This document shows positions 12,468 to 24,145 of a stretch of DNA of 64,000 nucleotides, in pieces (the first letter of the stretch is position 1; each line of letters starts with the position of its first letter). Under the pieces are notes generated by a model. The model was not told the origin of the DNA, made no database searches, and saw nothing but the letters and a program-made list of their open reading frames with translations. Source of the DNA: Macrophomina tecta (Eukaryota > Ascomycota > Dothideomycetes > Botryosphaeriales > Botryosphaeriaceae); assembly GCA_024180945.1 (NCBI GenBank), contig JAKSGN010000002.1:3717269-3781268 (forward strand). Reading direction: 5' to 3'. Position numbers and translations under genes: made by a program.

Positions 12468-13335
12468 TCAAAGTTTATGCTTCTTCTCTCCGCTTGCCAA
12501 CTTTCTGAACTCTTCTTGAGGAATACCAGCACTAAACCTCTCCAGACCACCAAACACTTCCTCAACATTCTGCCTATCAAGAAGATCCCTTTCGGGTTTT
12601 CCAATCAATGCCTTTATCTTCAACAAGCTGTCCTGGTTCAAATGAGAACCCAACCGGTCATCAATCTCGGTAAGAACGGCATCTCTGAATTTATCACTGT
12701 CTCCCTTTGTATCGATGATTTTGTTCACGAATCCAGTATGAAGGAGCTCCTCAGCGGTGACTTTCTTGCTCATGATGAGAGCTTCGTTCGCCTTGGAGAT
12801 TCCGAGACGTTGAACAAAGGCGCGGGATGCACCACCTTCAGCGACGAGACCGAGAGAAGAGAAGGGAGTGAGAAGATATGCGTGAGGGGCAGCGTAGATG
12901 AAATCGGAAAAAGCGATGAGAGCAGCGGAGAGACCGACGGCGGGACCGTTAAGAGCGGTGACGAGGATTTTAGGATGGGTATAGAAGGCGCGTGTAGCGT
13001 TGAGGTTGTTGGAAACAAAGTTCTTGAGCCAGTGACGGTTGGGATCACTTTCAGCTTCGGGAGTGGAACGAGAGATGGAGACGTCGGCGCCGCTATAAAG
13101 GGTCAGCGGGGGAGCAGGCAGCAAGAGGTGAGACAAACGCGGAGAAGAAGCGACCCTTTGCAGTTAGTAGAGTGATGTAGATGTCGTCACGTTTGGCGAT
13201 TTCATTGAGAAGTTGAGAGAGGCGATAGTACAGGTCGGCGGTCATAGCATTGAGCTTCTTCTCCTGGTTGAGAGTGATGATGGCAATCTTGCCACGGACT
13301 TCAAAAGTCACTGCCTGGGTTGGGTCGACAGACAT
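12468..13335 (-). CDS. Peroxisomal delta3-delta2-enoyl-CoA isomerase / enoyl-CoA hydratase family (273 aa)
   Basis: Crotonase-fold enzyme, probably the auxiliary isomerase for beta-oxidation of unsaturated fatty acids (ECI1/PECI type). Exon 1 is 13335-13139 and exon 2 is 13092-12468; the 46-bp intron (GTTTGT..TATAG) splits an Ala codon and restores GRFFSAGADV, the first half of the oxyanion-hole region. The second half is NGPAVGLSAAL (about residues 114-124). E151, in GLVAEGGAS, sits where the catalytic Glu of ECI enzymes is expected. The last three residues are HKL, a variant type-1 peroxisomal targeting signal of the kind seen in yeast paralogues. Its start is 346 bp from the divergent PET100 start. 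A hydratase role cannot be excluded by sequence alone. Confidence 0.88.
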
Positions 13336-13681
13336 GGTGATAGATGATAAGGGAGAATCCGGGGGGTGGGAGGGGAGGGTTGAGCACGGATGGGGATGAC
13401 AGCTTTTGATAGCCTTTCGGCTACATGTCTGGCGAAGGTGAGCGGAGGTGATGGACAGGGCAGCCGAAGTGATTAGTGAATCGTGGGGAACCGAGGCACA
13501 TGCGACAGACAGCCTTATCGCCTCGGGTCATTGTTCCTCCGGCCCGCTTATCAGTCCCGCTGCCGAAGTTCGCGGCATGTGCGGCGCGAGATCGTTCGAG
13601 CGCATCCACCATTCGTCCTTTGCGCCTCTCGACCGCCTCAAAACACCAGTGCGCTTCCTGCCTTGTGCTGTCATCTAAACC
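13336..13681. promoter_or_regulatory. Divergent promoter region between the isomerase gene and PET100
   Basis: Both genes start at the edges of this 346-bp interval and read outward, so it must carry both promoters. A purine/G-rich run (about 13345-13395) precedes the isomerase start. Open frames spanning it on both strands are short shadows. I see no specific binding site I would name. Confidence 0.4.
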
Positions 13682-13995
13682 ATGGCAGGTCCAAATCTCG
13701 AGATCTTCAAGGTATTTCCGCATCCCCGCAGCCCATCAACCAGCACACTAACTCAGCTTAGTTTGGTCTCTACATCCTCTTCCCCATCGGTTATATGTAC
13801 TACTTCGGAACCAACCTCGAAGAACGTTTCTCCGTCCCCGATTTCTGGCCCAAGGAAGGCCAGACCCACAAGATTCCATACGAAAAGGACGAGATACAGT
13901 CGGAGCTGTCGAGACTGAGGGCAAGGCGATTGGCTCTCCGTGAACAAAGATTGGCAAATGAGCCTCAACATCAGAACATGCCGGAGGAGCCATGA
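13682..13995 (+). CDS. PET100: Cytochrome c oxidase assembly protein PET100 (87 aa)
   Basis: Small inner-mitochondrial-membrane chaperone needed for assembly of respiratory complex IV. Exon 1 (13682-13711) encodes ten residues, MAGPNLEIFK. A 50-bp intron (13712-13761) is followed by exon 2 (13762-13995). The joined product shows the family hallmarks in order: LEIFKFGLY, a single membrane helix (LYILFPIGYMYYFG), then the GT-x-ERFSVPDFWP motif, and a charged, probably helical tail rich in Arg, Leu and Glu. Length matches fungal PET100. The tiny first exon makes the gene easy to miss. It is convergent with the TACO1 homologue, 164 bp between stop codons. Confidence 0.92.
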
Positions 13996-14159
13996 GATAC
14001 CCACTTGGACCATGCTAGAGGGATTCATCCATGAGAGCCATCTCTCGGGCAGGGCTTGATAAAAGTGCATTACCGGCGTTGTAGGGAAATCTGACATGGG
14101 AAGCATTGAAATGGAGTATACATCGAGCTCTTCATATTGTACAATGTTCTACACTCATC

Positions 14160-15097
14160 CTATTCAAAATCATCAATCTTGTCAAGCAGCTCCTCCCACG
14201 TGCCGTCCTCCACACTACCCTTGGTTGCATTCCAATAGATAGCCTGCACACCTGAAACCTCCTTCAATTGATCAAAGAATCGCGATATTTTCTCAACGCT
14301 CTCTCCACCTGCCAATGGTACCTTAGTGTCCTCATTCGGTACCCAGACAATATCCATGGAGGCAATCTCCAATCCGGTCTCTTCCGCAATCTTCTCCGCA
14401 GCAGCCTTTGTCTCTGCTGGATCGGTGTAGACAATTATCGCACCCTCTTCTGCATCCTCCACATCCAATGCACCTGCCTCCAAAGCAGGTTCCAACATCT
14501 CATCAACACCCCAGCCTTCCTTCCCCTTGAATACCACCGCACCCTTCTTTTCGAATAGATACGCCACCGGTGTGACATTGCCTCCATTCTTCTTGACCCA
14601 GTTCCGAGTATCCGCAAGAGATCGCAACTTGCTTTCCGTTTCAATCTCGATGACCATTGCAACGGAGGGAGGAAAGATGGCTTCGACGGTGACGGTTTCA
14701 AGGGCAGCGCCTGTGGAGGAAATGCCCTGCCCACGTTTGATTGCGCTTTCGATGCCTTGTTTAGGGAAAGATGCTTTCTTTGCGCGTTCGATTGCGAGAG
14801 CGAGACGTGGATTCAAGCTTGGATCAGGGCCGCCCACTACACAGATGAGTCGACTGGCTTCTTGTGGTGAGGAAATTGCATACGTTTGGTGGCAAGAATG
14901 ATTTCATGGGAAAAGACGGAACGCTGCTTGTTCTTTGCGGCGTCATTTTTTGCTTTGTCATGCTTGATGGTAGCCCATTTGCTGTGACCTGACTGTAGAG
15001 CTGTGGAAATCGTCAATCCGCGACGACATGCGCCGCAGACATGGGTGGAAGAATGAGAGGCTCGAAAAAGCGCGCGAGAAGCGAACGGTAATGACAT
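14160..15097 (-). CDS. Mitochondrial YebC/TACO1-family translational activator (296 aa)
   Basis: Homologue of TACO1, the mitochondrial translational activator of COX1, and of bacterial YebC. Exon 1 is 15097-14884 and exon 2 is 14836-14160. The 47-bp intron (GTATGC..GTGTAG) joins ATK to LGGPDPSLNPRL, restoring the family core. The N-terminus (about residues 1-35, rich in Ser, Arg and Ala, no acidic residues) looks like a mitochondrial presequence. It is followed by GHSKWATIKHDKAKNDAAK and then AIERAKKASFPKQGIESAI, the two most conserved YebC blocks. The C-terminal domain is acidic. I chose the ATG at 15097 because longer in-frame starts would add unrelated sequence before the presequence. It is divergent from LAA1 with 245 bp between start codons. 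Confidence 0.93.
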
Positions 15098-15342
15098 GTT
15101 GACGCGTTGTTGTTGAGGAGAAAGTTTTGGCCGGGGTGAGTCGCTTCGTCGGCCGTAGCTCATGCGGAGCAACAGCTCGGAGGTGTGCCTGATCTCCCGC
15201 GCCCGCACTTCAACACCAAGTGTCCCTCTCCATCCCTGCATCCTCCATCCGCCACCCCTGCCCGCGACATGATCACGACACCTGCATGATAGGACGACGC
15301 TGAGATACCCGTTCTGCGACCCGCACCCTCCCACCACCTACA
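15098..15342. promoter_or_regulatory. Shared divergent promoter, TACO1 homologue / LAA1
   Basis: Only 245 bp separate the two start codons, so both genes must be driven from here, unless the promoters overlap coding sequence. The side next to LAA1 is strongly C-rich on the plus strand (about 15190-15340). No TATA-like element stands out. Confidence 0.45.
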
Positions 15343-18300
15343 ATGGCTTCCGCCGAAGCGCCGCCTCCTTCATCCAGCGGTAGTGGAAGCACCGCCGCCC
15401 CTACGCCTACTCCGACCGCCCACGAAACCAACCCCGATCTGGACATCACAAAGTTACATTCGCTCTCGTCCGAACAACAAGAGCTCTACCTTCTCACCTT
15501 CACTGCCGACCTCGCTCGCCATTCTGCTAGCCTCGACGCTGATGGGGCATCCGCCCACCAGATCTACATGAAAAAGGAGTCTTTCAAAGTCATAAACCTC
15601 ACATCTCCCGCTCCCACCCGAGTCATTCGAAGCAATGTCGGCCGCGCACTCGCCGATGTTTTTGCCAAGGGCGATCGTAAGCTGTTGTTTGAGAGCATCA
15701 ACGAGTTGGTTTCCATACTGGCTAGTTCGGGCAAAGGGGACAAGGAGATCAAGACCAAGCATGCTGCTGCGCACTGCTTGGGGGCTATCATGGAAGCTGC
15801 AGGCGACAGCGCTATTGGCCCTTCGGGCCTTGCCACAATGACTCTCCTACGCCAACTCAAGGCCAATGCGCAAAATCATACCGGTTTCCGCGCAACTGTT
15901 TTTCGCGGACTTGGCAAGATTGCAAAGGGAGTTTCAAAGCTGTTGGATGAACAGGTCGCTCGCGATGTCTGGAAACAGGCTCGTACTGCAGCCTCTGGAG
16001 ACAAGAGTTCGGCGGTAGAAGCCGCTGCTTGCTGGTGCTTGGAACAGTTGGTTCGGTCTACTCCTTATTTCGACAATTCCAACGATTTCGACAAGCTGCA
16101 GAATGTCATTTGGAAAGCCATCGACAATACCTCCCCAAGCGTCCGGCATGCAGCTGCATCAGCAATGGCCAGCTCGCTAGTCAAAAGTTACTCCGAAACT
16201 CCCATAACGGATGCCGTTCCCAGGATTAAGAAACCAAAGAAGTCAAAGAGACAGTCCGTGGTTCAAGACGCTGATGGAGAGGTTGAGGAAAGACCTGGCT
16301 CTCCTGCACCGACCAAACCCATCACTCAATTGGCCTTTGCATTGCCGGGACTATTGAAGCAATTGTCTTCTCATTACATCAAGACTGGCACAAGCAATCG
16401 CGCAAGGACTGGTATTACTGTGTGCTATATGAAGATTATGAAGGGTCTTCCGAAGAGCGTTATTGAGTCTAAATACGGCGATATTGCGAGGAACCTTTTC
16501 AACGATGTCCTCAGTGCTTCACCTATCGTCAACAACCGTTATCGCCAACTCATGACCCGCCGATTTGTTCGTCTCATCCTGGAAGAAGTTGTCGGTCGTC
16601 AAATCTTGGGAGAAACCGCTCAGCTCAATGCTGCGAAATTCCTTCTCAACGAGATCCTCAAAGATTACCCACCAGCTTTGAAGGAACGTCCTGAACCCAG
16701 CAAGCAGACATTGACTGGTGCTTTGACAGCCCTCACATCTTTGATGAGAAATTTGGGTTCTGCTACGAATTCCATCGCGGAAATATGCAGGGAGGCCTTA
16801 CTTGGAGTATTGCAACACCCCAGCTACACCGTCCAAGTCCATGCGTCCTCATGTCTTCGAGCTTTTGTACTTGCTTGCCCTCAACAACTCATCCCAGCCG
16901 TCACAATCTGTATGAACAGCGTTAACCGCGAACTCGGTCAACTTTCCGGCCCGAGGCCTTCCCCTCGGAAGTGTGTTGGTTTCGCCAATGGTCTTTCAGC
17001 AGTTCTCAGTACAAGCTCAGCCCAACCACTCTACGGTTCTGTTGATGTCAATTCCAGAGTACTGCAACAAGCTACCTCTCTGTTGAAGAGTAGCAGCAGT
17101 TCAGACATCCGTATCTCCAGCACTCAAATCCAAGTTGCTTGGATTTTGATAGGAGGATTGATGACTCTCGGCCCAAACTTTGTCAAGATCCATCTTTCAC
17201 AGCTGTTACTCCTCTGGAAGAACGCCCTCCCAAAACCGTTAAACAAGGATAGCATGACCTCCCGCAATCTCCTAGATCTGAGCTTTCTGACTCACGTCCG
17301 AGAATGTGCTCTTGGATCCGTCTTGACCTTCCTGGAATTCAACAGCCGTCTTCTCACCACTGATGTCACTAAGCGCCTGGCTGCTATGTTGCAGAACACC
17401 ACCCTCTTCTTGAACAGTCTTCCCGCCAAGAAAACCACGGACGACATGTCTCAACGTCTTTCCTCTGCACTCCAACTCCATGATTTTGATCTGATGGTCC
17501 GTCGCCGTGTCTTACAATGCTACACAAAACTTGTCAACCTCAGTCCTGCTGGAAACAGTGAGATGCTTCTGCAGACGAACTTGCTTCCTTTTGCAGTGTC
17601 TTCCTTCGCGGACCCCGACAATTACGCGCCCAGCTCTCTAAGCGTTTCAATTGCCAGTTCTGCCAGTACTTTCGAGAGTATCTGGGATGTCAGCGATAAC
17701 TACGGATTTGGAGTCACAGGCCTTGTGCAAGGGTTCGATTTGAAGCCTTTGGCGGGTGAACTTGGAGAGTCCGGCAGAAAGCACTGGACAACAAAACCCG
17801 GACCTGAGTATGCCGCTGATGCTGTTGTGAGTGGAATTCCCTCCCATGTAAAACAGGATTAATTTGACAATGTAGATTTCATCCCCGGTGTGCAACGCTC
17901 GCGAACATGATTCAATCTCCCTCTATATCGGGAAGGATCTTGAAAGTGATGAACTTCCAGATCCACCTGCTACCGAAGTCGTCAATGCAGCACTCAATTT
18001 ATTCGCCATCTTGCTACCTCTTCAAACACCAAAGGTTCAAGAAAGCATCTTGGAACAAATCACTTCCTTCATGTCTGCAAGTAGTCTTCAAAGAGATCCC
18101 GCCAGAAAAGCTGCAATGACCGTCAACATCGCTGTCGCCCTTCTCGGTGCACTCAAGGTTGCCAACAAAGAAACACTCTCCTCTCCTGGAGATCTGAAGG
18201 GACAAGCTGTGGAAAAAGTCATGCAGGAAATGCTTCACACACTCATTGTCGACACGGATCAATACGTTCGGAATGTCGCCTGTGAAGCTCTTGGCCGTCT

Positions 18301-21300
18301 GTGTGCCAACTCCGGAAATACTTTCACCACCGCGGAGGTCAACTTCCTTGTCGAACAGATTGTTGCGAACAGAGAACCAAATGTTCGTGCAGGTTGTGCT
18401 GTTGCTCTAGGTTCCATCCATTCCCAGCTTGGTGGTATGGCTGCTGGTTTCCATCTCAAAAACATCCTCAGCATCTTGATGTCTCTTGCAAGCGATCCTC
18501 ACCCTTCCGTCCATTTCTGGGCTCTGGATAGCTTGTCTCGAGTGGCAGACTCTGCAGGACTTAGCTTCTCCGGCTATGTTACCAGCTTCCTCGGTCTGCT
18601 GGCCCAACTTTACATGGCAGAATCTCACAATGAAGAGATTTCATCTCTTGCCTCCTCCAACATGGAAGTCGATCTTCCCACTCCCGCTGTCATTGCACGT
18701 TGCGTTGACAGTATCATCAACGTTCTCGGTCCGGATCTTCAAGACATGTTCAAGGCTCGTGATTTGATTATGACACTCATCTCACAGTTCTTGCATGAAT
18801 CTGAGTTGCTGGTCTTGGTCGAGAGTCTGAGATGCCAGGAACATCTTTCCCTTTACGCTCCAGGTCATATGGAATTCGAGGCTTACGTCAAGAGTCTACA
18901 GAAAGACCTTGAATCTTCGTCTCCTCTCATCAGAGATATGGCAATTGACGGCCTTCACAATCTCATGCGTCGTAATGCCGAGGAGGTTATCCGCACAGCA
19001 AAACCCGGTCTTGAAGATCAACTCTGGCTCATTCTCAATCAAAATCCTCAACATGAAGTCATTCGCAGTATCCTCCGAAACTGGCTACAACAAACGGCAC
19101 TTTCCAACACTCTCGAATGGGTTCAACGTTGCAACGCTGCTCTCACCAAAATTATGAAACAGCCAGAGAACAAAGAAAACGCACCTCCTTCAAAACCCAG
19201 AACTGCCCATACAAATGGTGTACCTGAATTACAGGATGAAGAAGTTGCAGGGTTTGCTGCTGCTTCTGGTACTCAAAATGAAGAGACTGGTGGTATGAAC
19301 CCAACTCAAGAACTTCTAAATTGGCAAGTTCGGACGTTTGCCATGGATCTCTTGTCCGAACTTCTTACCACTGTCGGCCGGGATTATGCCATCAAAGGAG
19401 AAGACTCTCAACCTCAAGCAGCCATTCAAGCCCATGTTGCTGATGTTGTTCGAATTGCCTTCTCCGCATCCACTGCAGGTGTTGTCAGCCTACGCCTCCG
19501 TGGTCTAAGAATTGTTGATCAAGTCCTCAAGACATTCGGCAAAACTCCTGATCCTGACTTTCCCGAAGCTACTCTTCTTGAGCAATACCAGGCTCAAATT
19601 GGCTCTGCATTGACTCCAGCTTTTGCAGCTGATTCAAGCCCTGAACTTGCGGCTGAGGCTGTCAATGTTTGCGCTACCTTCATCTCCACTGGTATTGTCA
19701 CTGATGTTGAACGGATGGGTCGTATTCTCAAGTTGCTTGTTCAAGCGCTTGAAAACTTCTCAGCCGATACGGAAACGGCAAGTATTGGTGATCTCAAAGG
19801 ACTCAGCTCCAACGCACAAGTCATGGTCAAAATGGCTGTGTACAGTGCCTGGGCTGAGTTACAAATCGCCAGCAAGGAACAACGCTACTTGGTTGATGTG
19901 CTTCGTCCGTACATTGCCAAGCTGACTCCACTCTGGTTGAGTTCGTTGCGGGAGTTTGCAAGGTTGAGGTTTGAACCGGATATTTCTACAACAGCTGCAG
20001 CAGGCAGTTTGAGCGGGAGCTTGGATACAATCTATGCTGCATTGAACAGGGAGACTCTGTTGAAGGTGAGTTTACTTTGTTGATTGCCATGATGAAGACT
20101 AACAATTTCCAGTTCTATCAAGATTCTTGGCTTAATCTTGTCGATGCCATTGCTTCCCTCATCGATGAGGATGCGGAGTTTGTCTTTGATGCATTGGACG
20201 GCAAGGAGCTTGATGAAGAGGAACAGTCTGGTGATGGCCCTAAGGAAAAGAAACCAGCTGCCGACATCAATTATCGTGATGAGCCTGTCGCTTTCTTCTT
20301 TGTGTTGTTTGGTCTCGCTTTCGAAGCTCTCGTCACCACTGGCAGACCATCATCAGGAGACTCACAATCCAACAAAGAACACACTCTGGAAATTCTGAGA
20401 GCTCTCAAGAATATTCTCAAGCCAAGTGTGAGCGGTCATGCCATCTATCAGGAAGTTGTCTTCTCCGAAACCATGGATATGCTCGATCGACTGGTCTTGA
20501 CAGAAGGCCTTGATGTACAGGAGGTAATTGTGGAGATTGCAAGAAACCTGTGTCTTGCCCATCCAAGTGCACAGAGAGGACAAAGGTCGGTGAATAACCT
20601 GGGGGTTCTCGGGGGTTACTGACAGATTGCAGAGCTCCAAATGGAGAAGAAACTCTTTCCGACGATATCGAGCAACTTTTCGAACTTACCCGTATCATGG
20701 TTCTGGTACTGGCAGGTCTGGTACCAGGGTTGGGTGACAACAATACCCAAGGTATGTTGCTCCTCTCTGACAATCGTCTAATTTAACTGACCCTCTCCTA
20801 GCTCGTCATGCCTTGACAGATGAATCTGTAGCGCTCATCACGCTTGCTCTCTCTGCTCTCGTTGATGCTGCCGATGTCTTCCCGTCAATCATCCGAACTG
20901 ATCTTCACGCTTGTCTACTGCAGATTTCCATCCAAATTCTCAGCACACCGTCAACTCAGACACTTGTTGTTCCGCAGGTGTTGCCGATTTTTCGTCGCTT
21001 TGTATCAACCCTTGCTGGCACATCACTTCCAGAGACACAATACCAGCTCCGGAGTACACTTGAACGCTTCCTGATGATCATCACTCACGCCCAAAAGCGG
21101 GAGTTTGAAGCTGCACCACAGTGCGAGAAGAACACCCTCTTGGCAACCACCATCTTACTCACCAGTGGCGCTGGTATCTTCGATCCTTGCGATCCATTAC
21201 TCAAACGCTTCACAGACCTTCTGGCAGACTGTCTCCAAAACCGTGTCACGAGCAAGGTGGCCTCCAACTGCTGTCGCTCCTTGCTTGTCTTACCCAAGAA

Positions 21301-21748
21301 GAATGGTGATGCTGCTGCCAATACAGCAAACGCTCTCGCCAAGCAACTCATTCCCACTTGTGTCTCCTTCTTGGCATCACCACCACCGGAGGACCTTGAA
21401 GGTCTCGAGGAATCCCGTACTGTTGTCTCACTCGCCCTCACGAACTTTGTCAGTACACTTCAACCCAACCAAATACCCGTCGCCATGGCACTCGCATTAC
21501 CGACCCTGCTGGCACGTGCTTCCAAGGAGGGCGAGAGCTGTTACAAGGAGACAGCGGCAAGATTGATCGAGTTGGCTGGTGCCGGCCAGGAAAGTTTCAG
21601 GGCTGTCGTTGGGAGGTTGAGTTCGGATCAGAAGGCGTTTATGGAGGGTGTTGTCAGGAGTGGTGGGCAACCGGCGAGGAAGATGCCCGTCAGGCAGGAT
21701 AGCCAGGGAGAGCCGACTATTGCTCTGAAGATGAACTTTAGCTCGTAG
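15343..21748 (+). CDS. LAA1/HEATR5-family HEAT-repeat protein, AP-1 accessory (2070 aa, five exons)
   Basis: Very large alpha-solenoid protein related to yeast LAA1 and animal HEATR5, which associate with the clathrin adaptor AP-1 in trans-Golgi/endosome traffic. Exons: 15343-17826, 17876-20065, 20113-20585, 20633-20751, 20802-21748; introns are 47-50 bp with GT..AG ends and every junction keeps frame. The total of 2070 residues is close to the family's usual ~2000. After a Ser/Pro/Thr-rich N-terminus (about residues 1-35), HEAT-like helical pairs fill the chain, for example FRATVFRGLGKIAKG, VRNVACEALGRLCANSG and VRAGCAVALGSIHSQLGG. A basic low-complexity loop (KKPKKSKRQS, about residue 290) and an acidic/Asn-rich loop (about 1255-1320) interrupt the repeats. 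The gene is intact, with no RIP-type stops, although it sits between two transposons. Confidence 0.93.
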
Positions 21749-24137
21749 TTGCAGATATCTCTGCGATGAATGTGAAGGGATGGTACTGATACTGTAAAAA
21801 TGCATGTCGTATAGTAATTATCAGACTTAATTTAGCTTGTTCATTGCGTGTCATAAAGTACTTGCGTAGTTGAAACAGTCGTCCGCGTACTAGTGTCCCA
21901 GTAAAATTTATTATATTAGTGTCTGTAGTGTGGAGGAGAGGAAAGTGGAACTGAGGACGGGATTTTAAGACGAATAGAGGAGATAATAGGGTTGTAGGAG
22001 GTGAACCATTTGCGCGAGTGAATATATCATAGCTCAACTTCACATATCATGACTGCTCTGTGCACTATGGCCAAGATCGGTGATAGAGTCCTAAAGTGGC
22101 TCTCTTCCTGGATTGCTACGCTACTTGTTGTTATGAGGATGCGTACCAGTAGGTTGGCGCAGCCAATACCCCTCTAATGAATGCTACAGGCGCCCGCATG
22201 CTTCGCTGCTTTGAGTGCTCGTAATATCACGCATATTTGTGCGAGCTCATTGTGCAAAAATCCTGCTCCATGCGACAGTGTTCGCTCTGGTTGGGGCAAT
22301 AAGAGCTGCGCTGATTGTGGTTGCTTCATGGCTTGCTACTTTCTTGAGTCGGTGGGCGGGCAGTAGTTCGAGCCCGGCACGGTGCCCTTCGCAAACCGGT
22401 CCCCTAAGGTTACCCATCTCCTCTCTTTACCGCAGACGCATTGTCTTGAAAAATAAGACAGTAACAATGCCGGGTACCGGCCAAGGAGCACGCAGACAGC
22501 AGCGACGACCCTGAAACCTCGTAAGTCTTCCCTCTTCGCTTCTGGCCTAACCCCAACGCTTCGGTCCATATCTCCCACATTCGCAGGAATCATTCAAGAG
22601 CCGCAGGTAGATCTTCTTCCTACCAATCGTATAGATATGTGCTTGTGATCCTCGGTTTTCTTGCAGGATACGGATCTGGCGCCTCCGCTGCTCTCGACCA
22701 AAAGACTCACCCGCCTGCGCCGTTTCGAAAACAACAGCTGCTTATACACTCGCCATGAGTAGTCGGGGGCCTCCAGGCGTCTCTGGATGGCGCGCTCGAG
22801 AAGTCTCCGATTCGATATTTCCGCTTCCTGAGCTCTCTCGCTTCAGCCCAGGTCCAAAAAAAAAAAAAAAAAATGCACTAATCGATTTGCTCCACAGCCC
22901 GCACGAAAAACATTAAAGAAAATCGCTCACGGATAGATAACGGTAGTGTTAAAGAGTCACCTAGTGATTGTGGCGCAAATAGCTTCTGTGCGATATTAGC
23001 TTGGGTTGACGCCCAGCTTGGAACACCGCCTCTTTGACACCGCAGCCGCAAGATGCTGCGCTATAAGCAAGGCCATTGAACACCGACCGCCATATGATGA
23101 AGCTGAATTAACTTACTGATCCAGGAAGATACCGGCTCTTCAAATGTGTCATGATACACTTAGCGTTACCAGCAAGAGATTGAGCATATCTCTCTCTGTA
23201 ACGGGGTTGACTGTACCCACTCCGCCACGCACACACAGGCCTCCTTCGAGAGCAAAATAAGTACTGGAATAAACCCAATTGGGGTTTCATTTTGATGCAA
23301 TCAGATAATAAATATACCTGCTTGTGACACTCTCCCCCTGCCACTAGCTGTCGAGTTGTGTCTTTCGCTCCTAACTCACGCGAACATGCTGGATATGATG
23401 TGTTGGAAGATTTGATTTAGTAGTGTTTTAGATTCAGTTATGTTTTAGACTCGTTACGTACCTGTTTTTAGCGTGTAAGCGAGTTACAACCGTCGTACCC
23501 CAGTAGCTAGAATAGGTATAAAAGGAGCCATTAGGGCCTCCCTCTATAAGGCATGTCAACTCGTCTTCATCAATTGTACTGGGCTGTCAATTAGACTCTT
23601 TCCAACATGATCATATTTGTCTATTTCTTGGCAACAACATTTTGCTTGGGCTGTCGGAACAGAAGACGATCGTGGCGGAACGATTACTTTGAGATTTTGC
23701 AGTGCTCTCTGAGAGTAGACACAAATGATATTGTTTTGCTCGGTGCTGAGATTCCGCTGGGATTCGCATAAGCCTGCGGCGGATCGCCTTTTATGCTGGG
23801 GAATATTCGAGCTGCCGCCATTCTGGGGTTTCGCGGACACAGTTTTCTCGCCGAGGCCGATTCGTATTTTGTATAGCCTGAAATATCTCTCTCCGAGGGT
23901 GGTGGGCAATGAAATATAGATTGGGGATGGGAACGTGCCTTCGTATGGTGCCTTTGGCTACTGATGTGCAAGAGAGGGGCAATGAATGCAAAGTATCATT
24001 GCCAGCGTGAACAGGAACATTTCCTCTCGCAAATGTACAAATGGATAAGGCATGCGAGAAAAAATAAGTTGAATGTACAGAGCTAAAACAGGCGGCTGCT
24101 TCGAGTGTTTGCGCAGCGCTTGTATCGGATTGAGCGT
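21749..24137. other. Gene-free interval between LAA1 and hAT copy 2
   Basis: About 2.4 kb holding the LAA1 3' end and no gene I can support. A poly-A run lies at about 22855-22873. A T-arm-like string (GTTCGAGCCC) at about 22366 lacks a matching acceptor stem, so I do not call a tRNA. Frames on both strands (for example 23909-23556 minus) are short and unrelated to each other. Confidence 0.5.
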
Positions 24138-24145
24138 GTCGCGAG

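Noticed and set aside
22300..22420. A tRNA gene suggested by GTTCGAGCCC
   Set aside because: No acceptor stem, D-arm or anticodon arm could be paired around it.
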